Below, one piece after another: positions 33,801 to 45,640 of a stretch of 64,000 nt of DNA (position 1 is its first letter; every line of letters begins with the position of its first letter). The position numbers and the translations under genes are program-made. The notes beneath the pieces were generated by a model. It ran no database searches and had not been told where the DNA came from. It saw only the letters and a program-made list of their open reading frames with translations. The DNA is from Odobenus rosmarus divergens (Eukaryota > Chordata > Mammalia > Carnivora > Odobenidae): the NCBI RefSeq assembly GCF_000321225.1, contig NW_004450662.1, positions 683,910 to 747,909 of the forward strand, written 5' to 3'.

Positions 33801-34950
33801 AGGTTTCCTAAACTATAAAATGAGAAAATTTCACTAAATAATTACCAAATTCTCTTCTAATTTTGAATTTTTGACTGATATTATACCTAATCTCTGGGTT
33901 TGTGTTTAGCACTGACTTCCAGATAAATTCCAATCTCAAAAGCAAGAATATGGGCATGTTCAGGAGAAAAATTTTGCTATGGCCGAAGATAAAGTTACTA
34001 AGCACACTAGGGGAAGCCAGGGGACAAAACTGTGATATCCCAGGGAACACGTTCAGCCAGTCATTCCGGTTGTGAATGTCATCCATTGTTGCTTTCAGCA
34101 AACCAGGGATCCAGAAAATAGGTAAGTGTTAATGACCCCAAGGAAAAAGCAGCCTATCTATTTTCATACGCACACCTAGAAGAAATCACACCTTCCTGAC
34201 AACTTGATTTAGATGAAATGTCATGAGAAAAAGAATGTGCTCAATTTTTCAACAGGGAAAAAAAAATCCAGTAGGGAATTCTGTCAGGTCTTGGGGGTGA
34301 GATTTTCTTGATATTAAGCTGATGATGCCCTGTGTATAATAGTCAACCCCTTGACTTTTATTTGTATAAAAATAGTTTTCTTCCCAGGTTCAAACATTTG
34401 CAATCATTGTCCATGCTTGGAACCTGATCCCGTCAGAGCAAGAGCTAGGACAATATTTCTTGAATGGAATTAACCCTCACACCTACAATTCTGGGTAGAA
34501 GATAGAACAGGTTTAGGTATTTTTACTTTATGGAACAAGATATCAAGGCTCTGAAGGGTGAAAAATTGCTCAAGTGCACTTGGTAAATAGTAGTAAAGTT
34601 AGATCTTGAACCACTGACCATTTCCCCAAAGTCAATGCATTACCAGAACACCACACTGCCTTTCTGTAGCTACAAAAGCTGGATTGGGACCAGGATTCAT
34701 TCATTTGATTAATATTTGCTGGGTAAATCCTAGGTACTAAATAAATATATAATGATAAACAAAACATAATTATTGCCTCAGGTAACATTGTTAGGAGCTA
34801 TGTAGTCTGATAAAGGATAAAGATATATTGTCCACCTCCCACTATGGCTATCCTTTGGTAATTAGATAACCCATTTTAAACATTTTGAAAAAACCTATAA
34901 CCTCTCAAATGACCTGATGATAGACTTTCAAATGGAAAGGCTTTGTGACC
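33801..34950. other. Mostly unassigned non-coding sequence
   Basis: No gene recognised. A possible degraded MIR/L2 stretch lies at about 34500-34800. Confidence 0.3.
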
Positions 34951-34954
34951 AGGC

Positions 34955-35170
34955 AGATTTCCATGTAAATCTGTCTTCTACTGTTTGTTGGCTGAATGAC
35001 CTCAGGAATGAATGTCAGAAGGTTCATCTTTCTGAACATCAGTTTTGTCACCTGCAAAAATTGGGGTATAATGCACATTTTGAGAAGTCATGAGAATTAA
35101 GTGAACTATAATTCAAGAAAGCCTGGAAGGTGGGTCTTAGCATATAACAGGAGCTCAAAAACTTCATTGT
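34955..35170. repeat. MIR-like ancient SINE
   Basis: 'gttggctgaatgacctcagg', then 'gaacatcagttttgtcacct', then 'gcaaaaattggggtataatg', then 'agcatataacaggagctcaa'. Confidence 0.65.
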
Positions 35171-35599
35171 CCTCCCCTTTTTTTAATTCCTATCCTATAA
35201 ATCAATGGCAAGCGCCCTGTTTTTCTTCGTAGACATAAAGTCTTGTGAAAGGCAAACAAAAGAGGAATTAGAAAAAAGAAACAGTGGTTGGATGCCTAAT
35301 TGGAATACATTTGAATTGCCTAATTGGTCTCCACATTTCAACAAAAGAGACTGGTTGGTATCTTCCCAGTGGTCCCTGAAACATCTGAATAGGTGGCTCA
35401 AAGCCACTGAACATGTGGCTTATCTCCCTGCAAGAGCTTTAGCAAGGGGGCAGCCATGATTGCACATATAAGAGCCTTAGGGATGGCTCTCCCAAGAAAC
35501 CAAAGAGTGGAGTGGGCAATCACCATGGATTTCTGGCTCCAAGCATTCTGTGTGCCTATATAAAACACTGAGCATTTTTGATGAAAATATGATTATTAC

Positions 35600-36110
35600 A
35601 AATTACTATGGTACTTCTGTGATTTCTTCCCAATCTGCCTTTCTGTTCTATTTCACTATTCATTCCTCCTTAAACACCCTGTACTCAATCCAAACTGAAA
35701 TGTTTTATTTTCCTACCATTTGTTCTGAGTTTTTATGACTTGGATCATGCTATTTTCTCCCCATGGAATAACTTTTTCCCTTTGCTACTTCAAATCTTAT
35801 CTATCTAACAAGACTCAGGCCAAACACTCCTTTTCCATCAAGCTTTCCCTGAAATACCCACCTCCTTCCTGTCCCACAGCCACCTGAAATTAAACTCTGT
35901 CTGCTCCAGTCTCTCACTGCACTTCATTATCTATTTCTTGCTGTACACTCTCTATCTTGTATTAATGTTATTTCTGTGTGTGTTTTATCTTCCCTTCTAG
36001 ATCTGAACTTCCCTAGGGTGGGAACCGTACTGGACTCAGTTTTATGTCCTGATGGAACCAAGGACAGTGACTGATATATAATGAAGCCTAAACAAATACT
36101 CCTGAAATGA
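35600..36110 (+). mobile_element. L2 LINE fragment
   Basis: 'caagactcaggccaaacact', then 'ctagatctgaacttccctag', then 'ggtgggaaccgtactggact', then 'gaagcctaaacaaatactcc', an ordinary L2 3' region in sense. Confidence 0.6.
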
Positions 36111-36194
36111 ATGCAAATAATGGCAGCAGTGATGATGATGATGAAGATGGTGAGCAACTACATTAATTGCTATCTTCCTGTGTGTCAGGACTTC

Positions 36195-36360
36195 TTCTTG
36201 GTTTTTTTTATGGCTTATCTCACTGAATCCACTCAGTAAACCTCTGTAGTGGCTATAGTTACAGTCTTCATTTAATAGACTACAGAATTGAGGCTCAGAG
36301 ATGATGATTCACCTACCAAAAGTCCAAAGCTAGGAGCAACAAGAAATAGGGTTTTAACCA
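36195..36360. repeat. MIR
   Basis: 'tggcttatctcactgaatcc', then 'gacttcatttaatagact'-like text with 'gaattgaggctcagagatga' and 'aaagtccaaagctaggagca'. Confidence 0.6.
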
Positions 36361-36397
36361 AGTTCTTCTAGATACTATTAAGAACTATAATAATTAC

Positions 36398-36897
36398 TGT
36401 GATAGTTAATTTTATGTGTCAACTTAACTGGGCCACAGGGTGTCCAGATTCAATATTGTTTCTGGGTGTGTCTAGGAGGATGTTTTCAGATGAGTTAGCA
36501 TTTAAATCTGTGCACTCAGTGAAGTAGATGGTTTTCCTCAGTATGGGAGGGCATCCTCCAATCCCTAAAGGGCCTGAAGAGAACAGGAAGGTAAGGAAGG
36601 AGTTCACTCCATTTTCTTCCTTCCTCACTGCTTGAGCTGCATCTCACTCATCTTCTGCTGCACTTGGACTGGGGTTTACACCATTGGTTCCCCTGGTTCT
36701 CAGGTCTTCAGACTTGGAATGGAAGTACAGTTTTCCTGGATCTCTGGCTTGCAAATGGAAAACTGTGGGACCCCTTAACCTGCACAACTGCAGGAGTCAA
36801 CTCCTCATAATAAATTGATAGATAGATAGATGATAGATAGATTGATAGATAGATATAGATGATGATAGATGATAGATAGATAGATGATAGATAGATG

Positions 36898-36928
<31 letters not shown>

Positions 36929-37018
36929 GATTGATAGATAGATAGATAGATAGATAGATGATAGATAGATATCCTATTGGTTCTGGTTCTGGTTCTCTGG
37001 AGAACCCTGACAAATATA
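36398..37018 (-). mobile_element. MLT2-like ERVL solo LTR, antisense, with GATA array
   Basis: It starts 'tgtgatagttaattttatgt', then 'gtcaacttaactgggccaca', and ends 'ctctggagaaccctgac'. In reverse this is the 'gtcagggttctccagag' start of MLT2-type LTRs of ERVL endogenous retroviruses. No internal viral genes are adjacent, so it is a solo LTR. The (GATA)n block expands it well beyond usual length. The family is named from memory. Confidence 0.6.
36817..36970 (+). repeat. (GATA)n microsatellite within the LTR
   Basis: About 150 bp of GATA units interrupted by GATGATA and GATTGATA variants. Confidence 0.95.
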
Positions 37019-38560
37019 TAATTCCCTAGCTCACCTCCTCCCTTGTTCTTATGTTCCCATAATTTTAGGAAAGCATTCCTGTAATTTTAGAATTATGTTG
37101 CTTCTGAAGAAATCTTTCAGACTCATTTCTTCTTTATATTCTTTTTTGCCCCCTCTCTTTCCAAAATGAGGCTTTTAACAACCACTTAGTGAAAGGACAT
37201 CTGTGGTTAATTCTGACCAGAGCAGAACTAAAAGGACACCCCCCTCCCCACTGAACAGACACAAACCTTTGATGCATACTGAGTCCCAGCTGAATCAAGT
37301 GCTTTCAACTTCCTTTTAAAAGGAGTTATTCCCACAGGGGTCTATTTAAAACCCTATAGATATTAACAAAAGCAGACAGCATGGAGCAGCACTACACTCA
37401 TTGAGGATGGTGAGAGAGAGGGGGGATCCCCAAGTTCCTCCTTCATCACATAGGTCAAGTGAAGGTGGGGCATCTTCTTGAAGAGTGTGCCTGACCTAAA
37501 GAAGTACATCTATCTTCACCACTTAGCATTCTAATGAGGAGACACATAGTTACATATGATCAAGGGCTCAAATGTGTGACTCCCATATACTTCAGGCAGC
37601 ATAACTAGAGAAGGGAAGAGAAATAATAAAAAAAATAGCCTGGGGTCTGGCACAAGTGTAGTGTGTGATGGCGAGAGAAGAGGGTGTTGGGATTTCAGAC
37701 TATCTGAACACTCTACAGCTCATCTTCCCCTCCAGAATGGTCCTTGGGGGTTCAAGGGCAGGCAGAAGCAGTACAACTGGGGGGGTTCATTAAAATGGTG
37801 TAGCTTGCATTTCTACTAAAGTTCTTAACACATGGATGGTGAATAAGGATCTCAGTCATTCCTTGACTTGCCCTCCCCCTCTTGCATTGCCATAGCCCAT
37901 TGTCTTTGTGTTGGGCTCTCTGTCTAGTCCAGGGCACCATTTTCTCTATATTCTGCATTTCCTCAGCCATTTCTGCTTACACCCTCCATACACAAACACA
38001 GCATGTGGCCTTACACTTTGTGGATACTCAAGAAACTTTCATGGGGGGTGATTTTACAGAGACAGTCCAGTCTTTTTATATTTGGCACTTAGCACCTGAT
38101 CAATAAATGCTGGCTGGAATGGAATGAGGGGTATGTGGCCAAAGAAGGGTCTTTTGAAGCTCAGCAAGCTCAGTTGCTTTATTTCAGATAGTGTTGTGCT
38201 TTGGCAAGAAGGTATCCATTTCCAAATTTGAAGCATAAATTCCATTTAATTAGTGACATGAACTAGATGCCACAGCGGCTGTTTCTTGCAGTGGCCAAGG
38301 GCCTGGGGGGGGGAATAGCAGCAATGAGTGCAAAATAGATCAGGTGGGCAGGGAGGGAAGAAGGGGCACAGATGGGCTCCACAGACCTCTTCCTACTCCT
38401 CTGATCTTGACCCGGTAGAAGCAACATCAGAGATGCAGAGACACATATCTCCTGGCACCCTGGCCTTTAGATTTCTCCAGGAGGGCTCTTGGGGGCCCAG
38501 TAGACTTTCATCTTTTTTATTCTCATACAAATAAACAAAGAGAAGCTATGAAGCAACATA
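37019..38560. other. Unassigned non-coding sequence
   Basis: No gene or named repeat recognised. Confidence 0.3.
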
Positions 38561-38569
38561 GTTTAGTGG

Positions 38570-38960
38570 ACTGAACATAGAATTTAGAAGCAAAAGACTG
38601 AGTTTAACACTTGATTCTATCTGCAGACGCTACCCTCTTGCCCTTAAGACACTCCCTTTGCGGTTTAGATCTTTAGTTTTCTAACCTGCTAAATGGGATG
38701 ACAGTTCTGGTCCTGACCACCTCGAGTGAGTTCATGTATAGCAAGTGTCAAGTAAAACGCATGATATCGATGCAGATGAATGAACAAATACTTACCAAAC
38801 AAGGGCCATGGCTTACTGCCCTATTAGGAACTTTTCTGCTCAATAATCTCATCCATTTTTGACAATACTCCTGTGTAGTTATACTGCCCTCAATTTACAT
38901 GGGAGGAAACTAAAGATAATTTTTATATTTGCCAGAAGTCACAGAGTTCACACATCTTGA
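38570..38960. repeat. Two MIR-like fragments
   Basis: About 38620-38790 ('ttctaacctgctaaatggga') and about 38805-38955 ('acatgggaggaaactaaaga', 'agaagtcacagagttcac'). Confidence 0.45.
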
Positions 38961-39690
38961 TTCACAATCCCTTTCAACCTACCAACTCTTCATCTACTCT
39001 ATGTCCCAACTCCCACGTAAACGGTGCCACCGAACCTGATGCTAATTCCCCCTGTGGTTCACATCTGGGCTTAAAGCTTTAAAGTGTAATACAGTTACCA
39101 CCCTCAGAGCCTCCAGATTCAGGTGTGATTCACTCAGCCCTCAATCCACACGTTCACACTCTGTGTAAGGCATTATTTCAGGTTCTGTGGAATGTTTTAA
39201 AATGTATTTTTAAATGCAGTATCTCCCTTCCTTCATGGAGCTTGCATTCTAGAGAGAGAGACAAACCAGGAAAAAGTATTCATACTAGCATATATCACAA
39301 ACAGATGGCAACAACCACGGTATTGATCATTTACTATGTTTACTATATACCAAAGTCTCTTCTAAACATTTTACATATACTAGTCGTGGAAATAAATGAA
39401 GACCATCCAAATGAGGAAAAGCAATTCATTCGGAGCTTGCTACGGCAAGGGAGTCAGTCACCATCACTTGCATTTGGCGGAGACTCAACTGCAGGCAGAG
39501 AAGCAGGACAGCTTTGTAGAGGACAGGAAGGAAGGCTGCACGTGTGCCCCAACTGGAGGTTGTTGGTGTGGGTAAGCTGGAGGTTGGCTAATTAGAAGTA
39601 GGACACCTTTTGTGACCACTGAGGGGAGCATATTTGGTTTTCTCCACTTGTTCCTAAGTCAGAAGTGTGGGCAAAAATCAAGGAAGTTGG
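38961..39690. other. Unassigned non-coding sequence
   Basis: The 156-codon open frame at 39125-39595 spans sequence that looks partly L2-like ('catggagcttgcattctaga'). It has no protein motif. Confidence 0.3.
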
Positions 39691-39705
39691 CAATTATTAA
39701 CTCTT

Positions 39706-39888
39706 TTTTTTGTTGTTGAAGATTTCATTTATTTATTCATGAGAGACAGAGAGAGAGAGAGAGAGGCAGAGGGAGAAGCAGGCTCCCAAGGAGCAGGGAG
39801 CCCGATGCGGGACTCGATCCCAGGACCCTGGAATCATGACCCGAGCCGAAGGCAGACGCTTAACCATCTGAGCCACCCAGGCGCCCAG
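39706..39888 (-). mobile_element. SINEC, antisense, with perfect duplication
   Basis: 'agatttcatttatttattca', (GA)n, 'gcgggactcgatcccaggac', 'taaccatctgagccacccag'. A 15-bp duplication 'caattattaactctt' lies at 39691-39705 and 39889-39903 without mismatch, so the insertion is fairly young. Confidence 0.95.
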
Positions 39889-40024
39889 CAATTATTAACT
39901 CTTGACCATTAGGGGCTGATTGGGATAGAGGCCGTGGTTTGATTTCCTAAACTAATCACTGAAGATTGTGGGGTGTTCTGTTTTTTACATATCATCTGAT
40001 CATTCTCTGTTTGTCTATTCCGCA

Positions 40025-40200
40025 TTTTGTAATTCACTTAAAGCTCACAACAGTCATGGGACATAGACACTGTGCTGGCCAGAAGAAACTGAGGCACAGA
40101 GAGATTAATTAACCTGCCCAGAATCACATAACTAGTAAGAGGCAGAACAGGATTCTAACCAGTTTCCTCCAAAACCCATACTCGCAAGAACTATGCTAAT
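40025..40200. repeat. MIR
   Basis: 'gaagaaactgaggcacagag', then 'agattaattaacctgcccag', then 'aatcacataactagtaagag'. Confidence 0.75.
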
Positions 40201-40204
40201 ATAG

Positions 40205-40638
40205 TTGAATAGGAAAAGATTAACAACACAAAAGGAAATGGGCAAAGAACTTGAGCAGAGTTTACAAAAACAGAAATGCAATAACCCTTAATATAGAAAT
40301 GGATGCACAGCCTCAATCAAATTAAGGGAAATAGAAACTAAATTACAATCAGAAACTCTTATTATTTACCTATCTAGTTGGCAAATATCAGAAAGTTTGA
40401 TGATATACATTGTCGGTGAAATTGTAAATTGAAAAATCTGTGAAGGGGAATTTGACAATATCTATCAAAATTACAAAGATATCTCTCCTTGACCAAATAG
40501 TTTTATTCCTGCATATTTATTATACGGATATTAACCCATGAGTGAAATGACGTACATACAGGGATATTCATTGTCACATTTATCAGAGCAAACACTGGAA
40601 ATGACCTAAATGACCATCAACAGAGGGCTGGTACATCC
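40205..40638 (+). mobile_element. Old L1M ORF2 fragment
   Basis: 'agttggcaaatatcagaaag', then 'ggggaatttgacaatatcta', then 'tcaaaattacaaagatatct', then 'gggatattcattgtcacat' follow the order of L1M ORF2 in sense. It is fully decayed. Confidence 0.7.
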
Positions 40639-40639
40639 C

Positions 40640-40860
40640 TAACTACATACGCACTTACTGTTCTGGATGCTTTACATGTATCAATTCGCTTAATCCAGGT
40701 AACAGCCCTATGAGGTGGGTATTCTCACTGTATCAGCTGATTAGATGAGTCCGTCAAGGTGGAGAGAGGTTAAGTAAACTGCCCAAGGTCATACAGAGGG
40801 TTTAGACTCAGGCAGTCTGGCTCCAGTCTGTTCTTAACCACTATGCTATACCCAACAGCT
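40640..40860. repeat. MIR (long copy)
   Basis: 'gatgctttacatgtatcaat', then 'acagccctatgaggtgggta', then 'gagaggttaagtaaactgcc', then 'tcaggcagtctggctccagt'. This is one of the best-preserved MIRs in the window. Confidence 0.85.
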
Positions 40861-40872
40861 ATTAAAAGAATA

Positions 40873-41017
40873 CTGGGTGATGGGCATTAAAAGGAGGGCA
40901 CTTGACGGAATGAGCACTGGGTATGATATGCAACTGATGAATGACTGAACTCTACCTCTGAAATTAATAATACACTCTATGTTGATTAAACGATTTTACA
41001 TAAAACAAATAAATAAA
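40873..41017 (+). mobile_element. Severely truncated L1 3' end
   Basis: Only the last approximately 145 bp of a carnivore L1 3' UTR is present ('gggtgatgggcattaaaagg', 'tgagcactgggtatgatatg', 'attaataatacactctatgt') with a short AAAT tail. Duplication 'taaaagaata' lies at 40863-40872 and 41018-41027. Confidence 0.88.
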
Positions 41018-41119
41018 TAAAAGAATAACATGGTTCTATATGTACTAGTCAATAATGATCTCCAACGTAGGTTATAAAGTGAAAAAACAAAACAGGGGCA
41101 AGCTACAGAATGGTATGCA

Positions 41120-41180
41120 TGTGTGTTTATTATGTGTGTATATATATATATATGGATATATGGATATGTATAAAATATAT
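41120..41180 (+). repeat. TG/TA simple repeat
   Basis: 'gtgtgtatatatatatat' followed by GGATATAT units. Confidence 0.8.
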
Positions 41181-41334
41181 TCAGAAGTATATCCAACTTG
41201 GTAGGGGAACTGAAAGGGATGAGAAGGAAATAATTTTACCATAAAAATTTATCTTTTGAAGTTTGGATCATAGACATGTTTTCCATTAAAAATATAATTA
41301 TAAACACTAATTCAGCTCATATAACTCTTGTTGG

Positions 41335-41652
41335 AGACCCTTTAATTGCCTCCTATTGCACTTAGAGCAGCCAACTCCAGACTCCATAGCACAGACAACA
41401 AGGTCCCACCTGATCTATGCTTTCTTCTAATGGAGTGTGCAACCCTCCTGGCTTTCTCCGACTAGCTTCTCAGGCCTTCTTTCATAGCTTAAACATGACA
41501 AACCTGTTCCTGCTTCAGGCCCTTTGCACATGCTGTGTCTTCTGCCTACTATCCTTTGGCCATGTATAGCAATAGCTCTGCTGCTTCTTATTCTATAGGC
41601 CTTGACTTAGCTCTGCAAGCATTCAATTTAAAGATATTTCCCCCATTCTCAT
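41335..41652 (+). mobile_element. L2 LINE fragment, left part
   Basis: 'tttgcacatgctgtgtcttc', 'agctctgcaagcattcaatt' and preceding text fit L2 3' regions in sense. It is split by a SINEC and continues at 41868-42115. Confidence 0.6.
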
Positions 41653-41867
41653 TTTTTTTAAGTTTTTTTTAAAGATTTTATTTATTTATTTGCCAGAGAC
41701 AGAGAGAGCAAGAGAGCTTGAGAATACAAGAGGGGGGAGGAGCAAGCAGAAAGAGAAGCAGACTCCCCACTGAGCAGGGAGCCCGATGCCGAGCTCGATC
41801 CCAGGACCCCGAGATCATGACCTGAGCCGAAGGCCGATGCTTAACCAACTGAGCCACCTAGGCGTCC
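41653..41867 (-). mobile_element. SINEC, antisense, inside L2
   Basis: 'aaagattttatttatttatt', 'gagctcgatcccaggacccc', 'ccgaaggccgatgcttaacc', 'aactgagccacctaggcg'. Imperfect flanks are 'cccattctcatt' and 'ccgattcccatt'. Confidence 0.92.
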
Positions 41868-42115
41868 CCCGATTCCCATTATTTATCACAGTACCCTGTT
41901 TTATTTTTTTCAAGTAGCTCTATTTATAAGCTGTAATTATTTATTTTGAGTCCACATTTTTACTGCCTTTGTAATTTTTTTTTAACTAGAATAAGACTGT
42001 ATTTGGCTACTTTTACATGATCGTGCTAACACATAGCACAGTGCTTGGCAAATAGTAGGTATTCAATAAACATTTAGTTAATTGTTTAATTAATTAACTA
42101 ATTAAACCTGTTATT
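41868..42115 (+). mobile_element. L2 LINE fragment, right part
   Basis: Ends with the classical L2 3' text 'tagcacagtgcttggcaaat', then 'agtaggtattcaataaacat'. Confidence 0.75.
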
Positions 42116-45100
42116 CACATAGAAAGAAACCCAGCATGTATGGGGATTCAAAGGACAGGATTTCCAATCCCAGCCTACGGTGTAAGTAGGAGACAGGTTT
42201 TCACAGGAACTCTTCCAGTCACTTATTGAAAGGGTCCCCCAAATTCTTGAATGGCAGTTGTTGTATGGTCCGTGGGGGGGTGGGAGGGAATAAATGCATA
42301 AGTTTTAAAGTTAGATGGGCCAGCATTCAGATTTATGTCTAGCTGCACTTTCTGTGACTTTGGATAAAAATTATTGAACACCTATGAGCTTGAATTGTGT
42401 CATGCAAAATCGGGATGGTGGAAATAGTGTGAGGATGAAATAAAACAAAAGCATCCATCTTGGCCCATGGTAGTCCCTCAATTATCAGTAATTACATGAG
42501 TGGTACCTCTATCCCTCTCTTAAATGCACAGGTGCCTTTGGAAGCCAGGGAGAGACTGCAGCTACTGAAGGCAAAGCAGACTTGAAGGCCTGGCATTCCT
42601 CAAAGTCTGGAAGGGGGGTCCTTCCCCCAAGACCACTCTTACTGTTACTTCTCTGGGCCTGGTGATAAAGATGATGATGATGATAGGACAGTAGCAAACC
42701 CTAAAGCTACTAGAATAGTCCTCGCTACACTCTCTCGGCCTTGCGCACAGAACTGCATTTCCATAAAGAGTGCAGTGTGTCCCCACTGATTGCTATTTCA
42801 TTAGTATTACCCAAGTTCTGTTGTAGTAATAAATTTGAAGCACAATGACTACATGTCAGGTCCTTTCAAATGCTTTGATGAAGGAGGATTTGGATGTCAT
42901 TTTTTTTTCGTATTATTCCATTTCTCCTTGGGCTATGGAACCAAAGTTGGCTGAATCCTGTGAAGCACCAAGGTGATCACTGACCTGCCTTTTCCCTCGG
43001 TCCCAGAAGATCAGAGAAGCTGAGTGCGCCAAGGAAGGGCAGACTCTGGGACTTCAGACAGGCCTGGGCCCCAGGGGGAAGCCTCAGAGGGGCTCAAACC
43101 ACTTGCACGCAAGTCATGCTTCCCCCGACAGTCTGTCTGTCATGACTCATAGGAATGATCACAAGGAACTCTACATGGCAGTGCCCTTGGAGATGGCGTC
43201 CTTCTAGTCCACCTGGAAGGGTATAATCAAGACTGAGGGGAGCAGGAGGCTAAAGAATCCTGAGTGGCTTTGCTCAATGCCCAGGAAGGGTGTGGAGTCC
43301 TGGCGCACTGTTTTCCCTAGACACACTTCCAGGCCCCTCAGACTTCTTCCCACCAGCCAGGAGGAAGAAGTAAGTTAAGTAGCTATCCAGAGAAAGACAG
43401 AGTTCTGCCAGCCAAACTCATCGGTCTGTCTTCAGGCTCTGAGAGTGTGAAATGGAAATGGATGGTATCCAGGGAGCCTGCTCTGATTTTATTATTTCAA
43501 AATGCTCTGGACACAGATTAACTCCCTTTGCCTGGTGTTGGCTGTTTTTCTTCTCTTTCTTCTTCTAGGGGATGGGGACATGATGCTCAGTGATAAATTC
43601 ATGGGACAGCAGTATGTCTCCACTGCACCCTCTCGACATGCCTCTCTCGTCCCTTCTGGATGGAGATGCTCCATCTCAGAGCCGTGCCCTCACTAAATCA
43701 AACCAGGCACACTCCTTCAATGCCGCCCCCAAACAGCCAAGTTGCACTTGTCAGGGAGAAGGGAAGAGGGAGAGGTGCAGGGTGGCTAGTCCTCTCTGTG
43801 TGGGGGCGGGGGGCACACATCAATCTCCCAGTGGTCTGCTTCCCATCCTTAGAGGGTTTCCATCCATGGTACAGAGATACAGATGGTCTTCCTCTGGCAA
43901 TGTTTAGCTGTTTTGCTTCCAGCACCTCGAGGAACCCTGGCAGGAGGTGGGTCACCTAGAATGAGTGATGATGTTGGCCTCCTCCGAGCTGGAGCCAAGG
44001 GAAGTCACACGAAATACTCTAGGCGTCATCTGTGCAGAACACAGATGTCCGGAAAGTAGGCAATTTCCCTGCAAAGCAGCCACAGCAGGGCCAAAGGTTA
44101 ATTTGAATAAGGCAGCACGGGCATGGAAGCACCTGAGTTCTCCCTTTTCAAGAATAAACTCTCTTCATTCGTTGAACATTTGTATCGGCCTTAGTTTCTC
44201 CATCTGGTCAATGGCATGACTCTTAACCGAATGAATAATGTTCTTTTTTTTTTTCCACATGTCTCGTACACTATTTTAAATCCTTTGGCTTCCTTTAATA
44301 TGTACAGTATCTTCTTTTCCAAGGCAGCATGGGATAGTGAAGAAGCAAAGAGGTTAGGAGAGAATACCAGCTCAGCTCTTGGTTGTCCAACGTTGGGTAA
44401 GTTGTGTTACTTCTCTGTGCCTCAGCTTTCTCATTCGTAATGGAGGATTAATACTGTCTCCTCAGGGCGAGATGAGATAAAGATGTGAAATAGCTTAACA
44501 TAGGTACTCCATGTTAAGTCCTCTTACTAACTGCTGGCCAGGGATGCGTTTCACCTAAATATTCAATCCCCTTCCATGCCTAGCACAGTGTTGGCACATA
44601 GTAAGTAGACATTCTGTAAATATCTGCTAATTGGTGTCCTTTCAAGCTTCAAGGCAGAACAGAACTGTATCCACTAATGGTGTTATTCTTGCAGAATGAT
44701 TTTATAACCCCATTAGTCTGAGAGAACGAAATGGAGCTAAAAATGTGCACGTCAAGTGTTGTAGTATCCAGGCCTCTAAAACATTTGATTTTTTCTTATC
44801 TCCATCAAGTGCCAACATGTGAGTGAATTCATCTCGACTCTCCATTTTGATGTCTTTCTCAATGCGAAACCCACTCTGGGAATGAGCTGATGACACCCAA
44901 ACCATATCCTATTAACACGTCTTCCTTTCAGAACCTGCTGCTACTTTACAGAATGTCTTCGGGTGCGTTGCAGAGAAAACGCCTATGACAAAGGAATCTG
45001 GGCTTTGATCAGAATTGTTTTCCTTTGCACTCTAAGCACTGGGGAGAGTTTGCACCAGCAACAGATTGCCACAGTTATCAGTGGTTCTCATGAAAATCAA

Positions 45101-45395
45101 GGTGAAATATTGTTTCTGTTGTCCCTGGATTTCTGGTCCAAAACACCATTCCTAGGGACGGCAAGCCATGCAAAGGGCTTGTGTACTGATATGTGTGTGG
45201 TCTGGCTCTGACCACCTTGTAACCGAGGCTTTGACCATTTTGTAAGGACCGGTGTCCTCACCGGGACCTGAATCAGCCCTGATCTGGGAAAGTAGGGCCA
45301 CTTTGCACCATCGGCAAGTTCAGCCCAACCCCAGCCTGAAAGTCTGATCCTATCCCCAAGCAGAGGCCACGTAAGTCCCCTAAATCAGAGTTTCT
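42116..45395. other. Mostly unassigned, with MIR-like pieces
   Basis: MIR-like text occurs at about 42300-42490 ('tatgagcttgaattgtgtca', 'agtgtgaggatgaaataaa') and about 44330-44640 ('gtgcctcagctttctcattc', 'tagcacagtgttggcacata'). No gene was recognised; the open frames at 43492-43959 on both strands overlap and lack motifs. Confidence 0.35.
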
Positions 45396-45399
45396 ACAA

Positions 45400-45640
45400 C
45401 GGACAGCCTGCATTATCTCATCCACTCTTCTCAAAAGCCCTGTAAGGCAGGTTGTATTGTGATTCCCTTTTTTTTTTTTTTTTTTTTTTTTGGTGTTCCA
45501 TGATTCATTGTTTGTGCATAACACCCAGTGCCCCACGCAGAACATGCGTGTGATTCCCTTTTAACTTATGAAGAAACAGAAGCTCAGAGAAGTTAAATCT
45601 CTTGTCCAGGTCCAATAGCCAGGAAGTATTGGAGCCAACT
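45400..45640. repeat. MIR split by a small L1
   Basis: 'gcctgcattatctcatccac' and 'aagccctgtaaggcaggttg' lie before the L1; 'gaaacagaagctcagagaag' and 'gttaaatctcttgtccaggt' lie after it. They join into one MIR once the L1 and one duplication copy are removed. Confidence 0.8.
45472..45548 (-). mobile_element. Tiny 5'-truncated L1 3' end, antisense
   Basis: A poly(T) followed by 'tccatgattcattgtttgtg' and 'cataacacccagtgcccc' is the reverse of the young L1 3' UTR, about 50 bp plus tail. The 13-bp duplication 'tgtgattcccttt' lies at 45458-45470 and 45549-45561. Confidence 0.92.

Noticed and set aside
39125..39595. 156-codon open frame on the + strand
   Set aside because: No motif; part of the sequence looks like an old L2-class repeat.
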